Assembly: GCF_016745235.1 (NCBI RefSeq)
Contig: NZ_JAELVM010000001.1
Location: 2,059,856-2,123,855 of the forward strand
DNA from: Chryseobacterium endalhagicum
Lineage (GTDB): Bacteria > Bacteroidota > Bacteroidia > Flavobacteriales > Weeksellaceae
Direction: 5' to 3'
DNA length: 64,000 nt
The number at the start of each line of letters is the position of its first letter. Position 1 is the stretch's first letter. The translations under genes and the position numbers were made by a program. Below the pieces are notes generated by a model that did not search any database, was not told where the DNA came from, and saw nothing but the letters and a program-made list of their open reading frames with translations. Shown here piece after piece: positions 51,800 to 60,899 of this stretch.

Positions 51800-52546
51800 T
51801 CAATTTATTCTTTTTCTATTGCTGGATTCTACCCATTCCTCTTTTTGACATTTGGGACAGTTTCCGGCATTTCCTTCGGGTTTATGTTCTGTATGGCCGC
51901 AGAAAGTACAGGAATAATAACCTTCCTGATGAATATTTTTCAATAAATTTTTTAAAGAATCAGGCATAATGGGAAGTCCGTATTTCACATCTTTATCTTC
52001 GTAATAAAACACGCTGATCTCACCGGAACTCTCTTCAATAGCTGTTTCTACCTGTCCAAGCTGTGAAACACCTTTCAGTCTGAGTTCAGCAAAGAATTCG
52101 TCGCTGCCCAGATTTTCCTTTTTAAAATTATCAATGGCAAATTCACCGTTGCGGATCAGACAGATAGGACTTCCTTCCACCAGTTTTTCGAATTTCTGAC
52201 TTCTCCCAATGAAAAAAGTAACAATGCTGTATAAAAAAATAATGACGATAAAAACAAGGATGGATGAAATAATGCCCACATCTTTATTGAACATCGGGTC
52301 GCCCGCAGCAGAACCCAGCCCGATGATGACAACCAGCTCAAAAATAGACAGCTGTTTTACGCCCCTTTTTCCCAAAACCCTTAATCCTATGATAATGGCA
52401 AGAAACATAATGGCAGTGCGGAGAATGATTTCCAAAAGAAAAGACCATTCTTCGTGGCCGAGAAATAATTCCTTCCAGTTGAGCGCTAAGAAAAGCAGGG
52501 ACATCATAGATATTAATTTCCAGAAAGCATCCAAAAAATGCGCCAT
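51800..52546 (-). CDS. DUF421/YetF-like membrane protein with zinc-ribbon tail
   Basis: 248 residues. About three membrane helices at the N-terminus (~12-30, 40-62, 68-112). Then the YetF/DUF421 domain with GSAAGDPMFNKDVGIISSIL and the SPICLIRNGEFAIDNFKKEN, SDEFFAELRLKGVSQLGQVE blocks typical of the family. The last ~40 residues have CTFCGH ... CPKC, two Cys pairs spaced as a zinc ribbon, an addition not usual for this family. YetF proteins are linked to membrane and stress functions in Bacillus; role here unknown. Confidence 0.85.
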   Translation of the reverse strand: MAHFLDAFWKLISMMSLLFLALNWKELFLGHEEWSFLLEIILRTAIMFLAIIIGLRVLGKRGVKQLSIFELVVIIGLGSAAGDPMFNKDVGIISSILVFIVIIFLYSIVTFFIGRSQKFEKLVEGSPICLIRNGEFAIDNFKKENLGSDEFFAELRLKGVSQLGQVETAIEESSGEISVFYYEDKDVKYGLPIMPDSLKNLLKNIHQEGYYSCTFCGHTEHKPEGNAGNCPKCQKEEWVESSNRKRIN

Positions 52547-52581
52547 TAGTGGCTTCGGGCAGAAACCACTTCCCTTTTCAG

Positions 52582-53346
52582 TTAATCAAAAGAATACATT
52601 TCCTCATCCTTTAAAATAAAACATTGGTCCTGCAGATTATTTTCATTGATTTTCTCCTGAATAAATGCGCGGTCTTCCTTACAGTGGCTCACTGCCTCAA
52701 GATGTGTAACCAAAACGGAAGCTTTCGGAGCGTATCTGCACAATTGGATAATATCCTCACTGGTCATAATGATGGGATCTCCCACTACAAAGGTTGCGGC
52801 ACCTCCTGCAACAATGATGTGCTGTGGATGATGCCTGTCAATTTCCGCAGCAATCCCTTCATACCAGATGCTGTCGCCAACGATGTATATGGTTTTTTCT
52901 TCTGTTTTAAAGACCAATCCGTTAACCAGTCCCATCTTATCTCCTATTTCTCCGGTTCCGTGGCGGCCTTCCGTTATAGAAATGTGGATATTTTCCCAGG
53001 TTACAGCATCTTTAATAGAAATAATATTGTTGAACCCTGCCTGTATAATCTGTTCCGCGATGCTTTCCGGACAGATTAACGGAATGCTTTTATCCAGAAG
53101 TTCAATGGCTTTACGATCCCAGTGATCGGGATGAAGATGGGTGACTGCCACAGCATCAATTGTGGACAGTTTCTCCTTTAATTCTTCTTCAGTGAACGGA
53201 AGATCAACCAATGGATTCAAAAGTTCATTATCGGTCATTGGAAACGGGCCGAGAGCGCCTTTTTCCCCAAGCATGGGATCAATTAAAATATTCTTTCCTC
53301 CCATCTGAAGTACTAATGTGGCATTGCGCCATAATTCCATTTTCAT
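52582..53346 (-). CDS. MBL-fold metal-dependent hydrolase
   Basis: 254 residues, cytoplasmic. Metal-binding VAVTHLHPDHWDRKA (H-x-H-x-D-H), further ligand candidates GRHGTGEIGD, VGDSIWYEGI and VLVTHLEAVSH. The family member type resembles UlaG-like or beta-lactamase-superfamily hydrolases. Divergent from an HxlR regulator with a 91-bp gap, so they are likely a pair. Substrate unknown. Confidence 0.85.
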   Translation of the reverse strand: MKMELWRNATLVLQMGGKNILIDPMLGEKGALGPFPMTDNELLNPLVDLPFTEEELKEKLSTIDAVAVTHLHPDHWDRKAIELLDKSIPLICPESIAEQIIQAGFNNIISIKDAVTWENIHISITEGRHGTGEIGDKMGLVNGLVFKTEEKTIYIVGDSIWYEGIAAEIDRHHPQHIIVAGGAATFVVGDPIIMTSEDIIQLCRYAPKASVLVTHLEAVSHCKEDRAFIQEKINENNLQDQCFILKDEEMYSFD

Positions 53347-53400
53347 TTTGCTTAATTTTGTTTTACAAAGCTATTGTAGAATCAAGGCTAAATAATAGAC

Positions 53401-53419
53401 GGTTACCAAAAGGTTCACC
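53401..53419. promoter_or_regulatory. candidate HxlR operator
   Basis: GGTTACCAAAAGGTTCACC, two GGTT-A/C-ACC half-sites with a 12-bp period, in the gap between the divergent HxlR and MBL genes. HxlR proteins usually bind such paired sites. Inferred from form and position. Confidence 0.35.
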
Positions 53420-53437
53420 ATAAATATTTTGTAACGG

Positions 53438-53755
53438 ATGAATTTTGAAGAATTTAAAAACTGCGGGCTCAGGCGAAGCCTGGATATTCTTTCCGGAAAA
53501 TGGAAACCCCTTATCTTTCAGAATCTTTTTGAGCAGGATCAGGTGCGTTTTATAGAATTGTGGCGCAATATGCCCAGGGTTTCAAAGAAAGTCCTTTCGG
53601 AGCAGCTTAAACAGCTGGAGGAAAATCATATGGTTCAACGGATTGAAGTTTACAATTTTCCTCCGGAAGTTTATTATAAGCTTACGGATAAGGCCCGTGA
53701 ATTAGGTCCTATTCTCGATCAGCTGCATCAATGGGGCAATGAGCTTACTCCCTGA
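53438..53755 (+). CDS. HxlR-family winged-helix regulator
   Basis: 105 residues. It has the HxlR start CGLRRSLDILSGKWKPLIFQ, the recognition region MPRVSKKVLSEQLKQLEENH, and a wing VQRIEVYNFPPEVYYKLT. These small dimeric regulators respond to redox or electrophile signals. Divergent from the MBL hydrolase, its probable target. The last 11 bp overlap the 3' end of the convergent bioA gene. Confidence 0.88.
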   Translation: MNFEEFKNCGLRRSLDILSGKWKPLIFQNLFEQDQVRFIELWRNMPRVSKKVLSEQLKQLEENHMVQRIEVYNFPPEVYYKLTDKARELGPILDQLHQWGNELTP

Positions 53756-55034
53756 ACAGATCCAGAACCTCCAGAATATTCCGGTAAATAAATTCCAGTT
53801 CCTCTGACGTAATGCAATACGGCGGAACCAGATACATGATATTTCCGAGCGGACGCATGATGATTCCCCGCTGCAGAAATTCGTCATACAGGATCTTTCC
53901 GGTCCCGTTAAAGTAAGAGGTATTCTGTTCGGTTTTATATTCAAAAGCGAGAATTGTCCCGGTCTGACGGATATGCTGAACATTCGGATGCTGTGCCAGA
54001 ATTTTTGAAAAATCTGCATGCTGTCTGCTGATGCGGTCAATTGAGGCTAAAGTTTCTTCCTGTAATAAAAGTTCCATACTCGCCAATGCCGCAGTGCACG
54101 CCAGAGGATTTGCTGTAAAAGAATGTCCGTGAAACAACGTTTTATATTTATCATCAGACAGAAAAGCATTGAAAATTTCCTGCGAACAGGTGGTAATTCC
54201 CATAGGCATGGTGCCGCCTGTCAGTCCCTTTGAAAAGCACATGATGTCCGGTACTTCGGTAAGGTGATCGGCTGCAAACAGTTTTCCCGTTCTTCCGAAA
54301 CCTGTAAATACTTCATCCTGAATCATCAGAATTTCCTGACTTCTACAGAATTTCATCAGTTCATCAAGATGTTCGGCCTTATACATCAGCATTCCTGCGG
54401 CGCCCTGAACCAATGGCTCATAGATAAAACAGGCTGTTTCCTCTGCTAAATCTTTAACCTGAGCTTTCAGACGTTCCAGATTCTCAGCATTGGGCGTATC
54501 GATAAAAACCACTTCGAAAAGCATACTTCCGAAAGGTTTTGTCCATACACTTCTTCCGCTCACAGACATAGCCCCGAACGTATCTCCATGATAAGCCTCT
54601 TTGAAAGCCAGTATCTTTGTCTTTTCCTTCCCTCGGTTATAGGCATACTGGATACACATTTTCAAAGCTGCTTCCACTGCTGTAGACCCATTATCCGAAT
54701 AAAAAACCTTTTTCTGATTCTCAGGAAGCAGTTTTAATAATTTTTCCGACAACTGAACAGCCGGCTCATGAGTAAAACCCGCAAAAATAACCTGCTCCAA
54801 TGTATTCAGCTGTTGAGTAACCCGTTCCGCTATGTAAGGGTGTGCATGCCCATGCAGCGTCACCCACCAGGATGAAACAGCATCAATATATTTTTTCCCT
54901 TCATCATCATACAGATAAACTCCTTTTCCTTTTACAATGGGAACAGGATCTCCTGCTGTTTTCATCTGGGTGTATGGATGCCAGTTGACGGCTTTGTCTC
55001 TTTCTGCAAGGCGGGATTGTGTTAATGTATTCAT
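53745..55034 (-). CDS. bioA: adenosylmethionine-8-amino-7-oxononanoate aminotransferase
   Basis: 429 residues. Class III aminotransferase fold with NWHPYTQMK, YSDNGSTAVEAALKMCIQY, AYHGDTFGAMSVSGR, MIQDEVFTGFGRTGKLFA (Asp240) and CFSKGLTGGTMPMG (Lys269, PLP lysine). It converts 7-keto-8-aminopelargonate to 7,8-diaminopelargonate with SAM as amino donor in biotin synthesis. It is the last gene of the bio run, separated from bioB by 180 bp holding short repeats, and convergent to hxlR with an 11-bp overlap. Confidence 0.95.
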   Translation of the reverse strand: MNTLTQSRLAERDKAVNWHPYTQMKTAGDPVPIVKGKGVYLYDDEGKKYIDAVSSWWVTLHGHAHPYIAERVTQQLNTLEQVIFAGFTHEPAVQLSEKLLKLLPENQKKVFYSDNGSTAVEAALKMCIQYAYNRGKEKTKILAFKEAYHGDTFGAMSVSGRSVWTKPFGSMLFEVVFIDTPNAENLERLKAQVKDLAEETACFIYEPLVQGAAGMLMYKAEHLDELMKFCRSQEILMIQDEVFTGFGRTGKLFAADHLTEVPDIMCFSKGLTGGTMPMGITTCSQEIFNAFLSDDKYKTLFHGHSFTANPLACTAALASMELLLQEETLASIDRISRQHADFSKILAQHPNVQHIRQTGTILAFEYKTEQNTSYFNGTGKILYDEFLQRGIIMRPLGNIMYLVPPYCITSEELEFIYRNILEVLDLFRE

Positions 55035-55043
55035 TTGTAATAA

Positions 55044-55078
55044 GAAATTAGAAATTAGAGGTTAGAAGTTAGAGATTA
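55044..55078. repeat. five tandem 7-mers just upstream of bioA
   Basis: GAAATTA GAAATTA GAGGTTA GAAGTTA GAGATTA (consensus GARRTTA) lie in the leader of bioA, ending ten bases from its start codon on the minus strand. Two perfect and three degenerate units; it may vary in length. Confidence 0.65.
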
Positions 55079-55084
55079 GAAGCC

Positions 55085-55214
55085 CTGTAACGGGTATTAT
55101 CCCAAAAACCAGCAACATGACTCTCCATCATTTTAGAAATTAGAAAGTTCCGTAACGGCATCATACCCGAACCACGAAACCCAAAAACTCGAAACTCGCA
55201 CCCCAAACCAGAAA
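55085..55214. repeat. family C repeat region between bioA and bioB
   Basis: CATACCCGAACCACGAAACC, AACTCGAAACTCGCACCCC and CGTAACGGGTATTATCCC are short G/C words related to those at 56830 and 58600-58735. No gene fits. It forms most of the spacer before bioA. Confidence 0.45.
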
Positions 55215-56207
55215 CTAGCAACAAGTACTCTCTTTCATCTTCATCGGTTTCAGGCCCAGTTTTTCCAGCATCTGCATGTCTTCGGAAACGCCCGGATTAG
55301 GTGTTACCAGTAAGGTTTCTCTTTCGCCTGTGAAAATAGAATTGGCTCCGGCCATAAAGCACCAGGCCTGTTCTGTTTCATTCATTTCGATACGTCCTGC
55401 GCTCAGTCTTACCATTGATGAAGGCATCACAATTCTGGCGGTAGCGATCATTCTTACCATTTCCCAGGTATCCACTTTCTCGTTATCTTCAAGCGGTGTT
55501 CCTGCTACCCTTGCCAAAGCGTTAATAGGAACGGATTCCGGATGTTTAGGCATAGTGGCCAGTGTTAAAAGCATTGAAATTCTGTCTCTGTGTGTTTCTC
55601 CAAGGCCGATAATTCCTCCGGAACAAACTGTTATTCCGGCTTTTCTGACATTATTGATGGTGTTAATCCTGTTGTCGAATGTTCTGGTTGAAATAATTTC
55701 TTCATAATACTGTTCAGAGGTATCCAGATTATGGTTGTAAGCATATAAACCTGCTTCCTGAAGACGGATGGCCTGTTCTTCGGTAAGCATTCCCAGCGTA
55801 CAGCAAACTTCCAGTCCCAGTTCATTCACTCCTTTTACCATATCGATTACCCTGTCGAAATCACGGTTGTTTCTTACTTCACGCCATGCAGCCGCCATAC
55901 AGAAACGGGATGAACCGCTGTCTTTGGCTTTCTGGGCATGAGCAATAACGGTTTCTGTAGGAAGTAATGCCTGAACTTTAATATTGGTGTGATAACGGGC
56001 TGCCTGACCGCAGTATGAGCAGTCTTCAGGACATCCTCCCGTTTTGATGGATAATAAAGTGGAAATCTGTACTTCTGATGGATCATGCCATTCGCGGTGA
56101 ACCGTTGAAGCCTTATAAATCAGTTCAAGAAGAGGCTGGTGGTAAATTTCTTCAATTTCTTCTTTCGTCCAGTTGTTTCTGATGGTTGTTTTTTTGTCCA
56201 TTATCAT
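55215..56207 (-). CDS. bioB: biotin synthase
   Basis: 330 residues. Radical-SAM cluster [10 protein letters not shown] (Cys59, Cys63, Cys66), Cys residues in [14 protein letters not shown] and [15 protein letters not shown], and [21 protein letters not shown]. It inserts sulfur into dethiobiotin. The start ATG overlaps the bioD stop by four bases (ATGA), a sign of translational coupling; a second ATG six bases in is possible. Length is normal. Confidence 0.96.
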   Translation of the reverse strand: MIMDKKTTIRNNWTKEEIEEIYHQPLLELIYKASTVHREWHDPSEVQISTLLSIKTGGCPEDCSYCGQAARYHTNIKVQALLPTETVIAHAQKAKDSGSSRFCMAAAWREVRNNRDFDRVIDMVKGVNELGLEVCCTLGMLTEEQAIRLQEAGLYAYNHNLDTSEQYYEEIISTRTFDNRINTINNVRKAGITVCSGGIIGLGETHRDRISMLLTLATMPKHPESVPINALARVAGTPLEDNEKVDTWEMVRMIATARIVMPSSMVRLSAGRIEMNETEQAWCFMAGANSIFTGERETLLVTPNPGVSEDMQMLEKLGLKPMKMKESTCC

Positions 56208-56818
56208 AAATTTGTTTTTGTTAATTGTTCTGCGGCAGCTTTGATGCTGTCTTTTGCAGGCTGATCTATTTCAGGAATGCGGATGATCCTGGTTTCTTTT
56301 TTTATAAATCCGGTGATCACTCTTTCCGTATCCGGAGGAAAAGTCCCGTTCAGGATGAGAAATTCCAGTTTTATTTTCTTTTGATGTAATGCCATGATAG
56401 AGAGTAAGGTATGATTGATGCACCCTAAATAATTCCTAACCACCAATCCAACGGGAAGTGCCAGTTTTTCAATCAGATCGATCATAAAAACATCGTCAGA
56501 AAGAGGTACCATAAGCCCTCCTGCTCCTTCTGCAACAAGACTGTTATCTGTTTTGGGAAGTTTAAAATTTTCAATTTCTATTTCAATATTCTCTTCTCCT
56601 GCCGACTGATGTGGTGAAGCAGCGAGCTTAAAACGGTAGGTTTCGGGATGGCAGATCGTGTTTTCTGTCCATGATTCTATTTTATGGCTGTCGGAGTTAT
56701 CTAAATCTCCGGACTGTACGGGTTTCCAGTAATCTGCTTTAAAATACTCCACTAAAACAGCTGAGCAGATTGTTTTTCCTACTTCGGTGCCTATGCCGGT
56801 GATGAATAGTTTGGTCAT
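56204..56818 (-). CDS. bioD: dethiobiotin synthetase
   Basis: 204 residues. P-loop GIGTEVGKT (8-16) with the family's GTEVGKT form, [10 protein letters not shown], and a [13 protein letters not shown] motif. It closes the ureido ring of dethiobiotin with CO2 and ATP. Between bioF (49 bp upstream) and bioB (4-bp overlap). Confidence 0.93.
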   Translation of the reverse strand: MTKLFITGIGTEVGKTICSAVLVEYFKADYWKPVQSGDLDNSDSHKIESWTENTICHPETYRFKLAASPHQSAGEENIEIEIENFKLPKTDNSLVAEGAGGLMVPLSDDVFMIDLIEKLALPVGLVVRNYLGCINHTLLSIMALHQKKIKLEFLILNGTFPPDTERVITGFIKKETRIIRIPEIDQPAKDSIKAAAEQLTKTNL

Positions 56819-56867
56819 GTGAGTTACAGGTTTCGGGATGCGTGATTCAGGTTTTTAAATTGGTTTT
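56819..56867. repeat. family C repeat between bioF and bioD
   Basis: GGTTTCGGGATGCGTGATTC in the 49-bp gap, matching the repeat words at 58600-58640. Confidence 0.55.
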
Positions 56868-57968
56868 TTAAAGGAATGCTTTAATGATTGCTGCGAGTTC
56901 TGTTATTTCTTTTTCAGTATTGAAGCTGTGAAGACATATTCTGAGTCGTTCGGTTCCGGCTTTAACCGTTGGACTGTAGACTGCATAGGTTAAAAATTCT
57001 CTGGCAGATAATGCCGACTGTAAAGCTTTCAGCTGATGATTATCGGGGATTATTACGGCTTGTATCGGGCTTATTTCTGATGAAGGTGTTTCTATATTCT
57101 GATTTTTGAAGATTTTTATATTCTGATGGAGTTTTTCCGGTAATTCAGGTCTTTGTTTTATAAATTCATAGCCCGTTTTTATACTCAGCCACAGGAAGTC
57201 CTGGGCAGATGTGGTATAAATAAACGGTGAGGCAAAATTCACTAAGTAGGATTTTATGGTTTCATTACAAAGAATAGCAGCTCCGTGAGCTCCTAAAGCT
57301 TTTCCATAAGTCACTACAGCGGCAAAAACATCATTCTGCAACTGATATTTCTCAATCAAACCATATCCGAAAACGCCGAAAGCATGAGCTTCATCTACAA
57401 TCAGGGCTGCATTGTACTTTCTGGCTAAAGATGCAATTTCCTGAAGAGGAGCAAGATCCCCATCCATCGAATAAAGACTTTCTATAGCTATGTAACATGT
57501 TCCAGTCTGTTTTTTCAGGATATTTTCCAGATCTTCAGGATCATTATGCCTGAATTTTACTTTTTTTGCATGGGACATTCTGCAGGCATCGTGAACCGAA
57601 CGGTGAATCTGTTCATCAACGATAATGGTATCATGACGATCCGGCAATGTAGAAAATAGCGCCAGGTTCGCATTGTAGCCGGAATAGAAAAGCAGTGCCT
57701 CAGGATATTGATGCTCCTTAGCAATAAAAGCCTCCACATCCGTTACTGTCCTGCTGTTTCCGCTGATCAGCCTTGAGCCGGAACTTCCCGATAGCAATGC
57801 TGGGTTCTCCTGAACGCAGCTCAGCAATTGCAGTTGAAATTCTTTATTTTTCGCCAGCCCCAGATAATCATTGGAATAGAAATCAATGCCACTTAATTGA
57901 GGCTTTAAAGTTCTCAGTATTCCGGTTTCATTTCTCCGGTCAAGAGCGTCCTGAAATTTTTTAAGCAT
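56868..57968 (-). CDS. bioF: 8-amino-7-oxononanoate synthase (AONS)
   Basis: 366 residues from MLKKFQDALDRRNETGIL; a start 33 bp upstream is possible but this one overlaps the upstream gene by eight bases, consistent with coupling. Class II aminotransferase fold: YSNDYLGLAK, GSSGSRLISGNS, VDEQIHRSVHDACRMSHAK, VDEAHAFGVFGYGL and TYGKALGAHGAAIL (PLP Lys). It condenses pimeloyl-ACP/CoA with alanine. The sequence shows no carrier preference. Confidence 0.94.
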   Translation of the reverse strand: MLKKFQDALDRRNETGILRTLKPQLSGIDFYSNDYLGLAKNKEFQLQLLSCVQENPALLSGSSGSRLISGNSRTVTDVEAFIAKEHQYPEALLFYSGYNANLALFSTLPDRHDTIIVDEQIHRSVHDACRMSHAKKVKFRHNDPEDLENILKKQTGTCYIAIESLYSMDGDLAPLQEIASLARKYNAALIVDEAHAFGVFGYGLIEKYQLQNDVFAAVVTYGKALGAHGAAILCNETIKSYLVNFASPFIYTTSAQDFLWLSIKTGYEFIKQRPELPEKLHQNIKIFKNQNIETPSSEISPIQAVIIPDNHQLKALQSALSAREFLTYAVYSPTVKAGTERLRICLHSFNTEKEITELAAIIKAFL

Positions 57969-58584
57969 AATCCAACTGTGAAACTTCCTCTGCGATAGCA
58001 TTGATCCACTGATCGTGCAGTTCTTTTTCTATGACCAGAATATTTTCAGCATGCTGTTTCCATTCCTCAGAAAATTCATTGAGCTGGCTGATCATTTCTT
58101 CAAGATGGCCTTCTTCTTCCAGAATAATAGATTTCACCATAATTCGTGAAGATTCCTTAGTCAGAATATCCTGATAGACGGGATACAACTCATCTGCCCT
58201 AACTTCAATCGCATAGGTCACAAAAAGGTAGGCTGCATATTTTAGCTCTTCCTTATTTAAATGAAACGCTGTCTGAAGATATCTGCACGCCTTGACATCT
58301 AAAGAATGAAGGTATTGTCTGGTTGCAACCGGAGCCAGAAGTTCATCTGCTTCATACGTCCTGCATAATTCCGGATCTATTTTCCCGATCTGTTTTTTAA
58401 GATAATAAGCGTGACGGTGCTCTTCAGCAGCATGTTTCAGCTGTATAAGCGTAACGGAAACCGGATGCTCGCACTTGGAAATTTTTCTGGCTCCGGCATT
58501 TTCCATAAACGAAAGGGTATTCAGCCATTTGGCGTGGGTTCCGTTGTCCTGTACGATTCTTTCAAGTAGTTGTTGAAATTCCAT
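57961..58584 (-). CDS. ferritin-like di-iron protein of the biotin operon
   Basis: 207 residues, cytoplasmic, helical. Two E-x-x-H motifs, AEEHRH (Glu55, His58) and LEEEGHLEEM (Glu157, His160), plus single Glu candidates at 28 (FMENAG) and 127 (AIEVRADELY), give the ligand set of a four-helix di-iron site. It is the first gene of the bio run and its stop overlaps the bioF start by eight bases. No bioC, bioH, bioG, bioI or bioW is present in the window. Family knowledge: di-iron helical proteins can be oxygenases, oxidases or iron stores. A role in making the pimeloyl precursor is therefore a reasonable inference, not shown. A store or repair protein for BioB iron is an alternative. Confidence 0.7.
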   Translation of the reverse strand: MEFQQLLERIVQDNGTHAKWLNTLSFMENAGARKISKCEHPVSVTLIQLKHAAEEHRHAYYLKKQIGKIDPELCRTYEADELLAPVATRQYLHSLDVKACRYLQTAFHLNKEELKYAAYLFVTYAIEVRADELYPVYQDILTKESSRIMVKSIILEEEGHLEEMISQLNEFSEEWKQHAENILVIEKELHDQWINAIAEEVSQLDYA

Positions 58585-58599
58585 AGGTTTATCAATTTT

Positions 58600-58735
58600 T
58601 GGTTCGGGTTGCGTGATTCGTGATTCGAGTTTCGGGATATGGGATAATATTAATTTCGAGTTAATGTTAAAGAAGACTAAACTTCAATCTCCGAATCAAA
58701 TAACGCGTATCTCGAAACCCGCAACCCGCAACTTT
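58600..58735. repeat. imperfect inverted repeat, family C
   Basis: GGTTCGGGTTGCGTGATTCG, TGATTCGAGTTTCGGGATAT on the left and ACGCGTATCTCGAAACCCGC, AACCCGCAAC on the right are inverse of each other in part. It lies between the divergent MocR and bio genes. The same words occur at 12847, 55150 and 56830. Confidence 0.6.
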
Positions 58736-58768
58736 TAATTTTATTCACACCAAAAGTAGTATATTGCC

Positions 58769-58786
58769 GGACCATTAAAAGGTGCC
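58769..58786. promoter_or_regulatory. candidate MocR operator
   Basis: GGACCATTAAAAGGTGCC is an imperfect inverted repeat (GGACC / GGTGCC) in the gap between the divergent regulator and bio genes, 13 bp before the regulator's start. MocR proteins usually bind such repeats next to their own gene. Confidence 0.4.
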
Positions 58787-58798
58787 AGTTTTAATATT

Positions 58799-60286
58799 AT
58801 GGATAGTCCGGTTAAGATTCCTTATAAAAGTTTTATAGAAATTGATAGAAATTCAGAGACATCGATCTATATGCAGATCGCCAATCAATTGATCAATGCT
58901 ATTCAGAGAGGTTTTCTGCCTTATGGTACGAAACTTCCCGGAACCAGAGCTTTCAGTGAAATTCTGGATATCCACCGGAATACAGCGGTTGCCGTGTATG
59001 ATGAATTATCTTCACAGGGCTGGGTAGAGAGCCTACCGAACAAAGGAACTTTCATTATCGGAGAACATCAGGAGAAACCCGTACAGGTGAAAAATTTTGA
59101 AAAAAACAGCCTTCAGAATTATCCTCAGGTAACAGGATTTTCATTTAAAAGCTCAAATATTTTAGATAACCCCTTTGAACATTCGGACTGTGAATATGTT
59201 TTTAATGATGGGGTTCCGGATATCAGACTGACTCAGATCGGCCAGCATTCAAGGTTTTACAGCTCTATTCTTAAGCGGAAATCCAATCAGAAAATGCTGG
59301 GCCACTACAATCATGACGGCAGTGAATTTTTTAAAGAACATCTTTCAAGATACCTTAATCTGTCCCGTGGACTGCCTATTTCAAAGAATAACCTTCTCAT
59401 TACCCGAAGCACGGAAATGAGTATTTATATTGTTTCCGAAATTCTGCTTTCTGAAGGAGATACCGTATTGGTAGGAGCTCTGAGTTATTTTTCCGTTAAT
59501 ATGATTTTTCAGAAAAAAGGAGTGAATATCCTGTCAATGCCTATTGATGAAGAAGGAATTATCGTGGAACATGTCCGGGAAATCTGCAAAAAACGAAAGA
59601 TCAGGATGCTCTACCTTACCCCGCATCACCACTATCCTACCACCGTTGCTCTGAGTGCCCAGCGAAGGCTCGAACTGCTGGATCTTGCCCATGAGTACGG
59701 TTTTGTAATCCTTGAAGATGATTACGACTATGAATTTCATTATGACAAAAGCCCGATTCTCCCTCTGGCCAGTGCAGATACCAACGGAATGGTGATTTAC
59801 ATAGGTTCTTTCGGAAAATCTCTGGCTCCGGGATTCAGGACAGGTTTTATTGTGGCTCCTGAAAATCTGATGGCTGAGATGAGGAAATACCTCGGAATTA
59901 TAGACCGTCAGGGCGATATTTTAATGGAAAGAGCTTTGGGTGAAATGATTGAGGAAGGTGAAATCCACCGTTATCTGAAAAAATCGTTAAAGGTGTATCA
60001 GGAAAGACGGGATTATTTTGCTGAACTTCTGGAAGAGCATTTAGAAGAGCTGATACAGTTTCAGAAACCATCCGGAGGTCTTGCTTTCTGGCTGGAATGG
60101 AATGTTCCGATCAATCTGATGCAGCTGAGCCGGAACTGTGCGGGAGATAATCTTTTTATCCCTAAAACACTGCTTTACCAGACAAAAGATCTTACGGCAA
60201 TGAGGTTGGGGTTTGGAAATCTCAATGGGGAGGAAATGGAGAGGAGTGTTGGAATTTTTGCGGAAAATGCCAGGAGGCTGCTTTAA
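58799..60286 (+). CDS. MocR-type (GntR-HTH plus aminotransferase) regulator
   Basis: 495 residues. N-terminal GntR HTH (~20-90: IYMQIANQLINAIQRGFLPY, LPGTRAFSEILDIHRNTAVA, VYDELSSQGWV). The rest is an aminotransferase class I-like domain with DDYDYEFHYDKSPILPLAS and IGSFGKSLAPGFRTGFI (PLP Lys). MocR regulators sense PLP or related amines. Divergent from the bio run, so it may regulate it, as some MocR proteins do; the biotin route uses two PLP enzymes. The target is inferred. Confidence 0.85.
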   Translation: MDSPVKIPYKSFIEIDRNSETSIYMQIANQLINAIQRGFLPYGTKLPGTRAFSEILDIHRNTAVAVYDELSSQGWVESLPNKGTFIIGEHQEKPVQVKNFEKNSLQNYPQVTGFSFKSSNILDNPFEHSDCEYVFNDGVPDIRLTQIGQHSRFYSSILKRKSNQKMLGHYNHDGSEFFKEHLSRYLNLSRGLPISKNNLLITRSTEMSIYIVSEILLSEGDTVLVGALSYFSVNMIFQKKGVNILSMPIDEEGIIVEHVREICKKRKIRMLYLTPHHHYPTTVALSAQRRLELLDLAHEYGFVILEDDYDYEFHYDKSPILPLASADTNGMVIYIGSFGKSLAPGFRTGFIVAPENLMAEMRKYLGIIDRQGDILMERALGEMIEEGEIHRYLKKSLKVYQERRDYFAELLEEHLEELIQFQKPSGGLAFWLEWNVPINLMQLSRNCAGDNLFIPKTLLYQTKDLTAMRLGFGNLNGEEMERSVGIFAENARRLL

Positions 60287-60343
60287 ATGTGGATGTTATC
60301 TCTCGCAGATTTTGCAGATGGAGCAGATTTTTGAGTATGACTT

Positions 60344-60374
60344 AACCTTATAGGTTTTTAAAACCTATAAGGTT
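60344..60374. repeat. dispersed-type palindrome
   Basis: AACCTTATAGGTTT / AAACCTATAAGGTT, perfect 14-base arms with a three-base centre. It follows the regulator gene. Confidence 0.75.
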
Positions 60375-60375
60375 T

Positions 60376-60899
60376 GAATTAAAAGTAAAATGATTTGTTG
60401 GTTTATCGCAATGGCGCAAAGCTTTTTTACTTTTAATGCTGCTTTAAGGCGCAAGAAAATCAGAGATTTTCAGCTAATTATTCGAAATAAATTAAGCGGT
60501 ATACAATTTTATCGGAGATAAAATCCTTGCGTCCTAAAGCATTCGAATTGGAAAAAAATATTGCGTCTTTGCGCTTACCAACAGACTTCTGAGATTGCTT
60601 CGTCGCTCTACTCCCCGCAATGACAGCCGTTTTATTGCAGATAAAAATCTTTGTATTTTTCCAACATATTATAAAAATAGTTTCCCGCAGATTACACGGA
60701 TCCCACTGATGTCGATACAATTTAAATCTGTGAGATCAGCGGGATCTGTGGGAGAAAAGATTTTGTAAATGTAAATAACTGATCTAAAATTTACCACAAA
60801 TTGTACAGATTTCCACGAATGTTTATGTTCTTGTATGTAGAGATATTTGGTATAAAAAAAGTGCAACTGTTACGTTACACTTATCTGAATTTTTGTTTT
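60376..60899. other. repeat-rich gene-free spacer
   Basis: No convincing gene on either strand in ~525 bp. It has word repeats typical of spacers here: GCAATGGCGCAAAG and GCGTCTTTGCGCTTACC, TTCTGAGATTGCTTCGTCGC with CCCGCAATGACA, and at 60680-60757 the 'GATCAGCGGGATCTGTGGGA' words with inverted ends (family D). Confidence 0.6.

Noticed and set aside
60478..60866. two minus-strand ORFs in the spacer after the MocR gene
   Set aside because: They translate dispersed repeat words and have no start context or motif.
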